A stretch of DNA of 64,000 nt from Streptomyces sp. MJM8645 (GCF_001625365.1 NZ_LJJF01000001.1:6436501-6500500); one strand, 5' to 3'; shown: positions 1 through 8,647, counted from the stretch's first letter. The notes: a model not told the origin generated them from the letters alone. Program-made: numbers and translations.

Positions 1-417
1 CACCGCGGCGACCCGGTCGCCCTCCCGGGCGGCCAGCAGCAGGGCGAAGCCGCCGCCCATGCAGAAGCCGACCACGCCGACCGCGTCGCCGACCAGGCCC
101 TCCAGGGCGAGCAGGTGGTCGACGGCCCCGGAGAGGTCCTCGACGGCCCGCTCGACCGGGAGTGCGCGGGTGAGCCGGGCCGCCTCGGTGCGGTCGTGGG
201 TGGTGGCGCCGCCGAACAGGTCGGGGGCCAGCACGGTGAAGCCCTCGGCGGCGAAGCGGTCGGCCATCGTCGCGACGTGCGGGGTGAGGCCCCACCACTC
301 CTGCACCACCACCAGGCCCGGCCCGACGCCCTGGGGCGGGCGGGCCAGGTACCCGTGCGCGGTACGGCCGTTGCTCGGGAAGGCGACGTTCTGCCGGGAG
401 CCGCCCTGGTCAGGCAT
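1..417 (-). CDS. dienelactone hydrolase family protein (3' end off window)
   Basis: An alpha/beta hydrolase of the dienelactone hydrolase family. The gene runs off the left edge, so only the first 139 residues are present. The ATG at 417 opens MPDQGGSRQN, and the frame stays open to base 1. The stretch VVVQEWWGL is the oxyanion-side strand typical of the family, and GFCMGGGFAL holds the nucleophile elbow with Cys in place of Ser, as in true dienelactone hydrolases. Such enzymes hydrolyse cyclic esters, but the substrate here cannot be told. It lies 54 bp upstream of, and reads away from, the sugar porter stop on the same strand, so the two may be co-transcribed. Confidence 0.85.
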   Translation of the reverse strand, partial: MPDQGGSRQNVAFPSNGRTAHGYLARPPQGVGPGLVVVQEWWGLTPHVATMADRFAAEGFTVLAPDLFGGATTHDRTEAARLTRALPVERAVEDLSGAVDHLLALEGLVGDAVGVVGFCMGGGFALLLAAREGDRVAAV

Positions 418-471
418 GGGTTCCTCGCGGGGGGTCGGGCCGGATGCGGCGGGGACTCGACGGGGGCGGGC

Positions 472-1881
472 TCAGCCCATCTCCTCCAGGGCGCGGCCCT
501 TGGTCTCCTTGATGCAGAAGGCCACGAACGGGATGGAGAGCAGGGCGAAGGCCGCGTAGATGACGTACGTCGCCGACAGGTTCCAGTCGGCGAGGTTGGG
601 GAAGCTGACGGTGATCGCCCAGTTGGCGATCCACTGGGCCGAGGCGGCGACGGACAGCGCGAGCGCGCGGATCCGGTTGGGGAACATCTCGCCGAGCAGG
701 ACCCAGACCACCACGCCCCAGGAGAAGGCGAAGCAGAGCACGAAGACGTGCGCCGCGACCAGGGCGACGGTGGCGTGGGTGTTGTCGAGGGTGGCGGTGT
801 CCCCCGTGCCGTGCCGGTAGGAGAACGCCCAGGCGGCGGTGCCCAGCGCGAGCGCCATGCCGATCGAGCCGGCCAGGGCGAGCGGCTTGCGGCCGATCCG
901 GTCCACCAGCGCCATCGCGATCACCGTGCCGATCACGTTGATGATCGAGGTGGAGAGGCTGATCAGCAGGGAGTTGGACTCGTTGATGCCGACCGACTGC
1001 CAGAGGAAGGAGGAGTAGTAGAAGATCACGTTGATGCCGACGAACTGCTGGAACACCGAGGCCCCGATGCCGACCCAGACGATCGGCAGCAGGCCGAACG
1101 GCCCGCCGAGCAGGTCCTTGAGCCGGGGCTTGTGCGAGGACTCCAGCACCGCGCGGATCTCCGCGACCCGGGTGTCCAGGTCGACGTCCTCGCCCTCCAC
1201 CTCGCGCAGCACCTTGCGGGCCTGGTCCTCCCGGTGGTCGGCGATCAGGTAGCGCGGCGACTCCGGGATGGCGAGCGCCATCAGCCCGTACACCAGGGCC
1301 GGGATGGTCTCCACGCCGAGCATCCACTGCCAGGCCTGGATGCCGCCCAGGTGGCCGGTGGACTCGCCGCCGGCGGCCTGGTTGATCGCCCAGTTGGCGA
1401 GCTGGGAGACGGTGATGCCGAGCACGATCGCCATCTGCTGGAAGGAGGCGAGCCGGCCCCGGTAGGCGGTCGGCGCGACCTCGGCGATGTAGGTCGGCGC
1501 GATCACCGAGGCGATGCCGATCGCGATGCCGCCGACCACGCGCCAGGTGGCCAGCACCTGGATGCTCGGCGGGAACATCGAGCCGATGCCGCTGATCGCG
1601 AACAGGGTGGCGGCCAGCAGCATGGTGCGGACCCGGCCGAGGTGGTCGGCGAGCCGGCCGGCGGCCACCGCGCCGGCCGCCGAGCCGAGCAGCGCGATGG
1701 CCACCACGAAGGCCGTTTCGCCGTTGCCCACGGCGAAGTGCTTCTGGATGCCCGTCACCGCACCGTTGATCACCGCGCTGTCGTAGCCGAACAGGAACCC
1801 GCCCATCGCGGCGGCGGCGGAGATGAAGATGACGTGCCCGAGGTGGGCCTCGCCCGCCCGGTGGCTGTTGAGTGTGGACAA
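472..1881 (-). CDS. sugar porter family MFS transporter
   Basis: A 469-residue, 12-helix major facilitator of the sugar porter family, likely a proton-coupled monosaccharide importer. Visible family signatures are GFLFGYDSAVINGA in helix 1, the GRLADHLGR loop 2-3 motif, PESPRYLI after helix 6, and the C-terminal PET-like KETKGRALEEM. I start at the TTG at 1881 because GGGAG lies about 6 nt upstream and the protein then begins right at the first conserved segment. The open frame extends to 2007, but that extra part is arginine-rich and unlike the family. The dienelactone hydrolase gene follows. The sugar is unknown. Confidence 0.85.
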   Translation of the reverse strand: MSTLNSHRAGEAHLGHVIFISAAAAMGGFLFGYDSAVINGAVTGIQKHFAVGNGETAFVVAIALLGSAAGAVAAGRLADHLGRVRTMLLAATLFAISGIGSMFPPSIQVLATWRVVGGIAIGIASVIAPTYIAEVAPTAYRGRLASFQQMAIVLGITVSQLANWAINQAAGGESTGHLGGIQAWQWMLGVETIPALVYGLMALAIPESPRYLIADHREDQARKVLREVEGEDVDLDTRVAEIRAVLESSHKPRLKDLLGGPFGLLPIVWVGIGASVFQQFVGINVIFYYSSFLWQSVGINESNSLLISLSTSIINVIGTVIAMALVDRIGRKPLALAGSIGMALALGTAAWAFSYRHGTGDTATLDNTHATVALVAAHVFVLCFAFSWGVVVWVLLGEMFPNRIRALALSVAASAQWIANWAITVSFPNLADWNLSATYVIYAAFALLSIPFVAFCIKETKGRALEEMG

Positions 1882-2140
1882 GCGCGCTCCCCGAGGTGGA
1901 CGGGCCCGCTCTGACGGCCGAGTGGGCAGGGCTCGTCTCACATTCGAGCAGCGGCGGGGCCGCCCTGCTCGAATTGGGGGCCGATCGGGTGATCCGGGGT
2001 CAGTCACCAGGGGCGCGATGGGCCATTCGCGCCGGGAGCGTGAACGGTCGGACGCGCCCCCGGGCCAGCCGGTGCGCCTGCCGGGCCAGTTGACGCGCCC
2101 CAGGTCGGTCGGTGCGCCTCGGTCGGTCGGTGCGCCCCGG
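1882..2140. other. intergenic region with hairpin and 18-bp repeat
   Basis: A 259-bp stretch between the sugar porter start and the PaiB-like stop. It holds a hairpin with arms ATTCGAGCA (1942-1950) and TGCTCGAAT (1966-1974) and a further GGCGG/CCGCC inner stem, possibly the terminator of the PaiB-like transcript. It also holds two copies of an 18-bp unit GTCGGTCGGTGCGCCTCG (2104-2121 and 2122-2139). No gene is seen. Confidence 0.5.
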
Positions 2141-2794
2141 TCAGCCGACGCGCCGCTGGTGCCGGCGCAGCAGTTGGGTGCGGGCGGCGGCGTCCTGGTC
2201 GCGCCGGGGGTGCGGGGCGTTCGCGCGGCCGGCCTCGCGCTCGGCCAGCCGGTCGGCGATCGCGTGCTGGGCGTCGGCCGGCTTCTTGTCGTCGTACTTG
2301 AACTTGGCGCGCACCTCGCGGACCGTCAGGCGGAGCCCGCGCAGGCCGGGCAGCAGCCGGGAGAACTCGCCCTCACCGGGCACCACCCGGGTGTCCGGCG
2401 TCTCCGGCTGGAAGTGCGCCAGCTGGCGGTTGAGGATCTCCGCCTTGCCCGCCGCGGACTCGACGAGCTCGGCGGTGCAGTGGAAGTGGACGGAGGCGTA
2501 GTAGCTGGTGGGCGTGCCCGGCTCGCCGCGCCAGTGGCCGGGCGCGAAGGCGTAGCCGTCGGTGACCGCGAGGGTGACCTGCGGGTCGGCCCGGACGGCG
2601 GCCAGCAGCGGGTTGGGCGTGGCGAGGTGGAGCAGGATCTCGCCGCGCTCGGCGTCCAGCAGGAAGTGCGTCGGGACGAGCACCGGGCCCTCGCCCGGTC
2701 CGCCGTTGGCGGCGAGCAGGCCGAAGTCGCGGCCCTCGGCCAGCCAGGCGCGCCACTCCTGTTCGTCGCCGCGGTCCCAGGATCTGATCAGCAT
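2141..2794 (-). CDS. PaiB-like FMN-binding negative transcriptional regulator
   Basis: A 217-residue protein resembling PaiB/FMN-binding split-barrel proteins. PaiB-type features are the early VPTHFLLD segment, YYASVHFHCTAELV in the middle, the LPGLRGLRLTVREV strand, and KFKYDDKKP, close to the KFKxxQNK-like ending of the family. The last 35 residues are basic and unconserved in appearance. The family binds FMN and is linked in Bacillus to repression of protease and sporulation genes, but that role is not demonstrated for actinobacteria. The start ATG has GGAGGG upstream. It lies 14 bp after the flavin-binding gene 2809-3480, so the two form an operon divergent from the MocR regulator. Confidence 0.75.
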   Translation of the reverse strand: MLIRSWDRGDEQEWRAWLAEGRDFGLLAANGGPGEGPVLVPTHFLLDAERGEILLHLATPNPLLAAVRADPQVTLAVTDGYAFAPGHWRGEPGTPTSYYASVHFHCTAELVESAAGKAEILNRQLAHFQPETPDTRVVPGEGEFSRLLPGLRGLRLTVREVRAKFKYDDKKPADAQHAIADRLAEREAGRANAPHPRRDQDAAARTQLLRRHQRRVG

Positions 2795-2808
2795 CGGCGG
2801 GCCCTCCG

Positions 2809-3480
2809 TCAGCGGGGGTAGCCGCGCAGGTGCGCGGGCAGCGGGACGGTGGTGGAGTCGGCGGGCTCGGGGGTGCCGTGCACGGTGGTGACCGGGATCA
2901 GGCCGGACCAGTGGGGCAGGTCGAGGTCCTCCGGGTCGTCGTCGGCGCCGTCGTCGCGGGTCTTGGCCGAGACCTCGTCCAGGTCGAGCCGCAGGACGGC
3001 GGTGGCGGCGAGTTCCTTGGCGTTGGCCGGGCGGACGTCGGCGGAGCGGCCGGGGATCGCGTGGTCGACCAGCGCGGCCAGCGCGACGTCCAGCTCCTCG
3101 GGGTCGGTGACCTGGTGGGCGGTGCCGTGGGCGACGACCGAGCGGAAGTTGACCGAGTGGTTGAACGCGGACTTGGTCAGCACCAGCGCGTCGACCAGGG
3201 TGACGGTGAGGCAGACCGGCAGGCCCTGGTCGGCGGAGGCGTTGCGCAGCGGACGGCTGCCGGTGGAGCCGTGGACGTACAGTCGGCCGCCGACGCGGGC
3301 GTAGATGGTCGGCAGGACGACGGGGGCGCCGTCGGCGACGAAGCCGAGGTGGCAGATGTACGCGTGGTCGAGGATGTCGTGGATCGCCTCCTGCTCCCAG
3401 GTGGCGCGGTCCTTGTAGCGGGTGGGGGTGGTGCGGGGGGTGCGGGAGTAGCTGGCGGAGCCTTCTGAAGGGGCCGACAT
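2809..3480 (-). CDS. pyridoxamine 5'-phosphate oxidase family protein
   Basis: A 223-residue flavin-binding split-barrel protein of the PNPOx-like class 2 family. After a short N-terminal tail it shows YICHLGFVADGAPVVLPTIY and LYVHGSTGSRPLRN, the usual flavin-contacting strands, then VCLTVTLVDALVLTKSAFNHSVNFRSVV, typical of the group often called flavin-nucleotide-binding proteins. Its true substrate is unknown, and many members are not pyridoxamine phosphate oxidases. The ATG is preceded by GAGG at a normal distance. Only 34 bp separate it from the divergent MocR gene, so the regulator probably controls this gene and the PaiB-like gene behind it. Confidence 0.8.
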   Translation of the reverse strand: MSAPSEGSASYSRTPRTTPTRYKDRATWEQEAIHDILDHAYICHLGFVADGAPVVLPTIYARVGGRLYVHGSTGSRPLRNASADQGLPVCLTVTLVDALVLTKSAFNHSVNFRSVVAHGTAHQVTDPEELDVALAALVDHAIPGRSADVRPANAKELAATAVLRLDLDEVSAKTRDDGADDDPEDLDLPHWSGLIPVTTVHGTPEPADSTTVPLPAHLRGYPR

Positions 3481-3507
3481 GACAACCTCTATGTACTAGT
3501 GCATAAT
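3479..3507 (+). promoter_or_regulatory. promoter of the MocR gene with overlapping palindrome
   Basis: ATGACA (3479-3484) and CATAAT (3502-3507) are separated by exactly 17 bp, close to a consensus sigma-70-type promoter. The -10 box ends 7 nt before the GTG at 3515, so the mRNA should be leaderless. The near-palindrome TGTACTAGTGCA lies between the two boxes and is a candidate operator for the divergent pair. Confidence 0.65.
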
Positions 3508-3514
3508 TTGCTTT

Positions 3515-4852
3515 GTGCTAGGAGACTATCCGCTGAAAGGGCGACGCGCCAGCGAAATCGCGTCCCACATCGAACAGGGCGTGAGCACCGGACGCCTCGC
3601 CCCCGGAACCGCGCTGCCCCCGCTGCGCGACCTCGCCGCCGAACTCGGCGTCAACCCCAACACCGTCGCCGCCGCCTACCGGCTGCTCCGCGACCGCGGG
3701 GTGATCGAGACCGCCGGCCGCAAGGGCAGCCGGATCCTCCCCAGGCCCGCGCTCACCCCGCGCGACCAGATCCGCGTCCCCGTCCCCCCGCACGCCCGCG
3801 ACCTGTCCGCCGGCAACCCCGACCCGGCGCTGCTGCCCGACCTCGCCCCGGTCCTCGCGGCCGCCGCCGAGGCCGCCCACGCCGAGCCCGTCCTGTACGG
3901 GCACCCGGCCATCGACCCCGGGCTGCTCGCGCTCGCCCGCGCCTCCTTCGAGACCGACGGCCTGCCCGGCGGCCCGATCGCCGTCGCCTCCGGCTCGCTC
4001 GACACCATCGAGCGCATCCTCGCCACCCGGCTGCGCCCCGGCGACGCCGTCGCCGTCGAGGACCCGGGCTGGGGCAGCCTGCTCGACCTGCTGCCCGCGC
4101 TCGGCCTGCGGCCCGCGCCCGTCCGGCTGGACGACGAGGGTCCGCTGCCCGACTCGCTCGCCGTCGCGCTGGCCGAGGGCGCCCGCGCGGTGGTGGTCAC
4201 CAGTCGGGCGCAGAACCCGACCGGCGCCGCGGTCACCGCCCGCCGGGCCGAGGAGCTGCGGGCCGTCCTGGCCGAGCACCCCGGCGTGCTGCTGATCGAG
4301 GACGACCACGGGCACGGCATGGTCGACCAGCCGTACCACTCGCTGGTGGGTGCCGGCGCGCGGCACTGGGCCGTGGTGCGCTCGGCGGCCAAGGCGTACG
4401 GCCCGGACCTGCGGCTCTCGGTGGCCGTCGGCGACGAGGACACCATCGGACGGGTGACCGGGCGGCTGCGCCTCGGCGCAGGCTGGGTCAGCCACCTGCT
4501 CCAGCGGGCCGTCGCCGAGCTGTGGCGCACCGACGCGGTGCCGGTCGCCCGGGTGGCCGGCGTCTACCGGGCCCGCCGGGACGCGCTGCTCGGCGAACTC
4601 GCCGCGCGCGGCATCGAGGCGCACGGCGAGAGCGGACTGAACGTCTGGGTGCCGGTGCCGGACGAGACCTCCGTGCTGGTGGCGCTGGTGCAGCGCGGCT
4701 GGGTCGCGGCGCCCGGCGCGCGCTACCGCATCCAGTCCCCGCCCGGGCTGCGGCTCACCGTGGCCCAGCTGGAACCGGCGGACGCGCAGCGGCTGGCCGA
4801 GGACCTGGCGGCCGTGCTGGGGGCGGGCGGGGCCGGTTCGCGGCTGGTGTGA
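3515..4852 (+). CDS. MocR-type GntR/aminotransferase regulator
   Basis: A 445-residue regulator of the MocR subfamily. Residues about 10-75 form a GntR winged helix (LPPLRDLAAELGVNPNTVAAAYRLL). The rest is a class I/II aminotransferase fold with SGSLDTIERIL, VEDPGWG, the AQNPTG motif and IEDDHGHGM. The PLP-Lys region reads VRSAAKAYGPDLRLS, so the Schiff-base Lys appears present. Such proteins sense PLP or a PLP-amino-acid adduct. The start is GTG at 3515, placed by the promoter geometry as leaderless. The divergent partners are flavin-binding proteins, one of them PNPOx-like, which suggests a vitamin B6 or flavin link. That link is inference. Confidence 0.88.
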   Translation: MLGDYPLKGRRASEIASHIEQGVSTGRLAPGTALPPLRDLAAELGVNPNTVAAAYRLLRDRGVIETAGRKGSRILPRPALTPRDQIRVPVPPHARDLSAGNPDPALLPDLAPVLAAAAEAAHAEPVLYGHPAIDPGLLALARASFETDGLPGGPIAVASGSLDTIERILATRLRPGDAVAVEDPGWGSLLDLLPALGLRPAPVRLDDEGPLPDSLAVALAEGARAVVVTSRAQNPTGAAVTARRAEELRAVLAEHPGVLLIEDDHGHGMVDQPYHSLVGAGARHWAVVRSAAKAYGPDLRLSVAVGDEDTIGRVTGRLRLGAGWVSHLLQRAVAELWRTDAVPVARVAGVYRARRDALLGELAARGIEAHGESGLNVWVPVPDETSVLVALVQRGWVAAPGARYRIQSPPGLRLTVAQLEPADAQRLAEDLAAVLGAGGAGSRLV

Positions 4853-5077
4853 ACCGGGCTCCGCCGGTCCGGTTCGACCCGTGCGCTCCGCCGGTCTGAA
4901 CCCGGTGCTCCGCTGGTCTGAACCCGGCGGTAACAAAGCGGGAAACCTGGTGCAGATACCTAGCGGTAACCAGTGCGGGCATGTCATGTTCATCGCGCCA
5001 CCGGCCGGCGGCCCACCCTCACCTAGGCGTCTTCCCGTCCCCACCGCACGGGAAGACCGAGCCGCAGGAGTTCCGCC
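4853..5077 (+). other. lipase upstream region with triplicated motif
   Basis: A 225-bp region between the MocR stop and the lipase start. It begins with three imperfect tandem copies of a GCTCCGCCGGTCTGAACCCG-like unit (4859-4928). A stretch with lower GC (GGTAACAAAGCGGG, then GATACCTAGCGGTAACCAG) follows and probably contains the lipase promoter. The leader hairpin is listed separately. Confidence 0.5.
5029..5057 (+). promoter_or_regulatory. perfect hairpin in the lipase leader
   Basis: GTCTTCCCGT (5029-5038) and ACGGGAAGAC (5048-5057) form a perfect 10-bp stem with a 9-nt loop, ending about 10 nt before the AGGAG ribosome site of the lipase gene. No U-tract follows, so it looks more like an mRNA-stabilising or regulatory hairpin than a terminator. 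An operator palindrome is also possible. Confidence 0.55.
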
Positions 5078-6295
5078 GTGCCCGAAAACAGTTCGAGCAT
5101 CACCCGCAGCGCCCCTCGACTCCGCCGACGGCTGCTCACCGCGGCCCTCGCCCTCCCGCTGGCCGCCGGCGGTCTGATGGCCGGCGGCCTCGCCGCCGCC
5201 GCGCCGGCCGCCGCGGCCCCCTCCATACCCCTCGCCGCACCGGGCGGCCCCACCGCCAGCGTCACGCTCGGCGACAGCTACATCTCCGGCGAGGCCGGCC
5301 GCTGGATGGGCAACGCCGCCGGCACCAGCGGCAGCCGGGCCGGTACCGACCGCGCCTGGAACGGCAGTTCCGCCGACGCCTCCCGGATCTACGGCCCCAC
5401 GGCCGCGAGCGGCTGCGACCGCTCCGACGTCGCCGAGGTGCTCAGCGCCTCCACCGGCGCGCAGAACGAGATCAACCTGGCCTGCTCCGGCGCCGTCGCC
5501 GCGAACATCTTCCGCGCCGCCAACGGCGGCCAGACGCTCAAGGGCGAGGCCCCGCAGGCCGACCAACTCGCCACTGTGGCACGGCAGAACAACGTCAAGC
5601 TGATCACGCTGTCGATCGGCGGCAACGACCTCGGCTTCGGCGGCATCATCTCCAACTGCGTCCAGGACTACCTCATCTGGTACTCCTACTGCCACGACTC
5701 CGCGCAGTCCTCGATCGACTCGAAGATGCCCACGGCGATGGCCGGGGTCGGCAAGGCGATCGACGAGATCCGCGCGGTGATGGCCGGCGCCGGCTACGCG
5801 CAGGGGGACTACCGCCTCGTCCTGCAGTCCTACCCCTCGCCGATCCCGCGCAGCGCCGAGATGCGCTACCCGGAGAGCGGCTGGACCCGCTCGAACACCG
5901 GTGGCTGCCCGTTCTGGGACGGTGACGCCGACTGGGCGCGCGACTCGATGGTGCCGCAGATCTCCAAGTCGCTGGCCGGGGTCGCGGCGTCCAAGGGCGC
6001 CCAGTTCCTCGACCTCTCCGACATGCTGCAGGGCCGTGAGGTCTGCTCGACGGCCACCCGGCAGCCGACCGCCACCGCCGGACCGTCCGCGACCACCAGC
6101 GAATGGGCGCGCTTCCTGGACGGCGGCCTCAACTCCACGCAGGGCGTGCTGCAGGAGTCGATGCACCCCAACTACTACGGGCAGCAGGCGCTCGGGCGCT
6201 GCCTGACCCTGCTGTGGGGGCAGAGCAGCGGCGACTACGCGTGCCGCAACACGGCGGGGCAGGACGCGGGCGGGATGTACCTGGCGGCGCGGTGA
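5078..6295 (+). CDS. secreted SGNH/GDSL-type lipase
   Basis: A 405-residue secreted esterase/lipase. An arginine-rich start and a long Ala/Leu core give a signal peptide ending near residue 47 (APAAAA). The SGNH blocks are visible: GDSY with the nucleophile Ser at about residue 67, NLACSGA carrying the block II glycine, SIGGNDLGF as block III, and MHPNYYGQ with the catalytic His near the end. Several paired Cys residues suggest disulfides. It resembles the Streptomyces extracellular GDSL lipase group that cleaves acyl esters or phospholipids. The start is GTG at 5078 with AGGAG upstream. No partner gene is apparent. Confidence 0.88.
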   Translation: MPENSSSITRSAPRLRRRLLTAALALPLAAGGLMAGGLAAAAPAAAAPSIPLAAPGGPTASVTLGDSYISGEAGRWMGNAAGTSGSRAGTDRAWNGSSADASRIYGPTAASGCDRSDVAEVLSASTGAQNEINLACSGAVAANIFRAANGGQTLKGEAPQADQLATVARQNNVKLITLSIGGNDLGFGGIISNCVQDYLIWYSYCHDSAQSSIDSKMPTAMAGVGKAIDEIRAVMAGAGYAQGDYRLVLQSYPSPIPRSAEMRYPESGWTRSNTGGCPFWDGDADWARDSMVPQISKSLAGVAASKGAQFLDLSDMLQGREVCSTATRQPTATAGPSATTSEWARFLDGGLNSTQGVLQESMHPNYYGQQALGRCLTLLWGQSSGDYACRNTAGQDAGGMYLAAR

Positions 6296-6315
6296 CGTCG
6301 TGACGTTGTGGCGCT

Positions 6316-6355
6316 CGGCGCCCGTTCTCCGGATCGGTTCCGGAGGCGGGCGCCG
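6316..6355. terminator. bidirectional terminator between lipase and NDH-2
   Basis: CGGCGCCCG (6316-6324) pairs with CGGGCGCCG (6347-6355), and CCGGA/TCCGG inside extends the stem. It sits between two convergent genes and probably serves both. Confidence 0.7.
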
Positions 6356-6361
6356 GGTGGC

Positions 6362-7720
6362 TCAGCCCTTGGCGAGCAGGGCCTGGGCGTGCGCCCGGAC
6401 CTGATCCTTCGTCAAGTAGGCATCGGTGTACTCGAAATCGCGCATCCGGGCGGGCTGCCGGGCGAGGAAGCCGGTCCGGACGAAGTCGTCCCCGGCGGTC
6501 GCGTTGAGCAGCCAGTTGGCGCTCACCCGGAACTTGGCCGCGTTGGTGCGCATCGCCATCAGGTGGTAGCCGCGGGCCACCAGTTGGGCCGGCACCCCGT
6601 GCAGCTCCACGCCGAGCGGCTTGGACACCGCGTCCTTGCCGCCCAGGTCGACCACCAGGCCCAAGTCCTTGTGGTAATAGGGCTCCAGAGGCTGGTCGCG
6701 GAGCGCGGCGATCACGTTGTCGGCCACCACGCGGCCCTGCCGGGCGGAGTGCTGGGCGGTCGGCGGGCAGACCGCGCCGTCGCCCTTGGCGAGGTCCGGC
6801 ACGGCGGCCGCGTCGCCCAGCGCGAACACGCTCTCGAACTGCGGCACCCGCATCTCCGCCGTCACCGCGAGCCGGCCGCGGACCGTCTCCGCGTCCAGCG
6901 TGCCGATCAGCGGGCTCGCGGCCACCCCGGCGGTCCAGATCAGCGTGCGGCAGGGCAGCACCCTGCCGTCGGTGAACTTGACCGACTCGGCGCCGACTTC
7001 GGCCACCGAGACGCCCAGCGACACCTCGATGCCGCGGCCGCGCAGCACCTCCAGAGCGGCCAGGCCCAGCGCGTCGCCCAGCTCCGGCATCAGCTTCGGG
7101 GCGATGTCGATCAGGTGCCACTTGATCTGCCGGGTGTCCAGGCGCGGATAGCGGTGGGACGCGGCGGTGGTCAGACGCTGCAGGCAGGCGGCCGTCTCGG
7201 TGCCCGCGTAGCCGCCGCCGACGACCACGAACTGGAGCCGGGACTCGCGCTCCCGCTGGTCCAAGGTGGCCGAGGCGAGGTCGAGTTGGGCGATCACGTG
7301 GTCGCGGACGTAGGCCGCTTCGGCGAGCGTCTTCATCCCGCGGGCGTAGTCGGTCAGGCCGGGGATGTCGAAGGTGCGGGTGACGCTGCCGGGGGCGAGG
7401 ACCAGGTAGTCGTACTTCTGCGCCACCACCTCGTCGGTGATCTTGCGGACCACGCACACCTTGGAGGCCGGGTCCACGCCGATCGCGCCGCCCGGAACGA
7501 TGTGGGTGCGGCGCAGCGTGCGGCGCAGGGAGACCGCGACCGACTGCGGGGTCAGCACGCCGGCCGCGACGTGCGGCAGCAGGGGCAGGTAGAGCTGGTA
7601 GCTGAACGGTGTGACCAGCGAGATCTCGGCCTCCGACGGCGCGAGCTTGCGTTCGAGTCGGCGGGCGCACTCCAGGCCGGCGAAGCCACCGCCCACGATC
7701 AGGATCCGAGGTCGTTCCAT
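6362..7720 (-). CDS. ndh: type II NADH:quinone oxidoreductase (NDH-2)
   Basis: A 452-residue FAD-dependent oxidoreductase of the NDH-2 family, which passes electrons from NADH to menaquinone at the membrane face without pumping protons. Two Rossmann signatures are clear: ILIVGGGFAGLECA at the N-terminus for FAD and VVVGGGYAGTETA near residue 173 for NADH. LALGDAA-like VFALGDAAAVPD closes the FAD site, and PPTAQHSARQG is the quinone-site segment. The C-terminal region after about 360 (GYHLMAMRTNAAKFRV) is the membrane-binding part. The start ATG at 7720 has AAGGGATG upstream. It is a single gene, convergent with the lipase. Confidence 0.88.
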   Translation of the reverse strand: MERPRILIVGGGFAGLECARRLERKLAPSEAEISLVTPFSYQLYLPLLPHVAAGVLTPQSVAVSLRRTLRRTHIVPGGAIGVDPASKVCVVRKITDEVVAQKYDYLVLAPGSVTRTFDIPGLTDYARGMKTLAEAAYVRDHVIAQLDLASATLDQRERESRLQFVVVGGGYAGTETAACLQRLTTAASHRYPRLDTRQIKWHLIDIAPKLMPELGDALGLAALEVLRGRGIEVSLGVSVAEVGAESVKFTDGRVLPCRTLIWTAGVAASPLIGTLDAETVRGRLAVTAEMRVPQFESVFALGDAAAVPDLAKGDGAVCPPTAQHSARQGRVVADNVIAALRDQPLEPYYHKDLGLVVDLGGKDAVSKPLGVELHGVPAQLVARGYHLMAMRTNAAKFRVSANWLLNATAGDDFVRTGFLARQPARMRDFEYTDAYLTKDQVRAHAQALLAKG

Positions 7721-7891
7721 CGCTCATCCCTTTGCCGTGCAGGTCGTAACCGCGAAGGTCCCCATTGCTGTCCGCCACACTCGCACGGAGCAGCGGGGGC
7801 TGCCACCGGGGTGGGGCGGATGGTGGAGGGGTGGGACGGGGGGCGTACGGAGGGGAGGAGGTGACGGGTCGGCACCGATAGGCTGTGGGGC

Positions 7892-8647
7892 GTGCTCCCC
7901 GAGGTGACGGCGGTCCGTTATGTGACGCCACTGCGAGAAGGCGGCTCGATGCCGGGCCTGGTCGAGGCCGACGACCGGCGGCTGTACGCGCTGAAATGGG
8001 TCGGTGCGGCGCAGGGCCGGAAGGCGTTGGTGGCGGAGGTGCTGGCCGGGGAGTTGGGCCGGCGGCTCGGGCTGCCGGTGCCGGAGCTGGTGACGGTCGA
8101 CCTGGATCCGGTGCTGGCCCGCAGCGAGCCGGACCAGCAGGTCCAGGACCAGATGCGGGCCAGTGGCGGGACCAACCTCGGGATGGCCTTCGTCAGCGGC
8201 GCGCTCAACTTCGACCCGCTCTGCTTCGAGGTGGATCCGGAGCTGGCCGGCCAGGTGCTCTGGTTCGACGCGCTGATCGGCAACGTCGACCGCTCCTGGC
8301 GCAACCCCAACCTGCTGGTGGCGACCGGCGGGCTGCGGCTGATCGACCACGGCGCGAGCCTGATCTTCCACCACCACTGGGCGGGCGCCGCCGCCTGGGT
8401 GCGCCGCCCGTACGACGCCTCCGACCACGCGCTGCTGCGGGCCCGGCCGGACCTGACGGCCGCGGACAAGGCGCTCGCGCCGCTCGCGGAGGCCGCGATC
8501 GAGGGCGCGGTGGCGAGGATCCCGGAGGTCTGGCTGCTGGACGAGCCAGGCTTCGACTCGCCCGAGGCGGTGCGCGCCGCGTACCGCGCCCAGCTGACCG
8601 GCCGGCTGGCCGGTCCGCGCGACTGGCTGCCGGAGGTGCCCGCATGA
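7892..8647 (+). CDS. HipA-like kinase family protein
   Basis: A 251-residue HipA-type kinase-fold protein. LYALKW carries the presumed ATP-binding Lys at about residue 35. GNVDRSWRNPN holds the catalytic Asp133 and Asn138, and LIDHGASL gives the metal-binding Asp152. It is much shorter than E. coli HipA (about 440 residues) and lacks the N-terminal subdomain. The GTG start at 7892 lies 7 nt after TAGGCT (7879-7884), so the mRNA is probably leaderless. Its stop overlaps the DUF3037 start by four bases (ATGA), so the two are translationally coupled. There is no HipB-like helix-turn-helix gene beside it, so a classical toxin-antitoxin role is uncertain. Confidence 0.78.
   Translation: MLPEVTAVRYVTPLREGGSMPGLVEADDRRLYALKWVGAAQGRKALVAEVLAGELGRRLGLPVPELVTVDLDPVLARSEPDQQVQDQMRASGGTNLGMAFVSGALNFDPLCFEVDPELAGQVLWFDALIGNVDRSWRNPNLLVATGGLRLIDHGASLIFHHHWAGAAAWVRRPYDASDHALLRARPDLTAADKALAPLAEAAIEGAVARIPEVWLLDEPGFDSPEAVRAAYRAQLTGRLAGPRDWLPEVPA

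Noticed and set aside
115..1914. Long plus-strand open frame of 599 codons opposite the hydrolase and sugar porter
   Set aside because: Antisense shadow of two well-supported minus-strand genes, with Asp/Gly/His-rich composition typical of such shadows.
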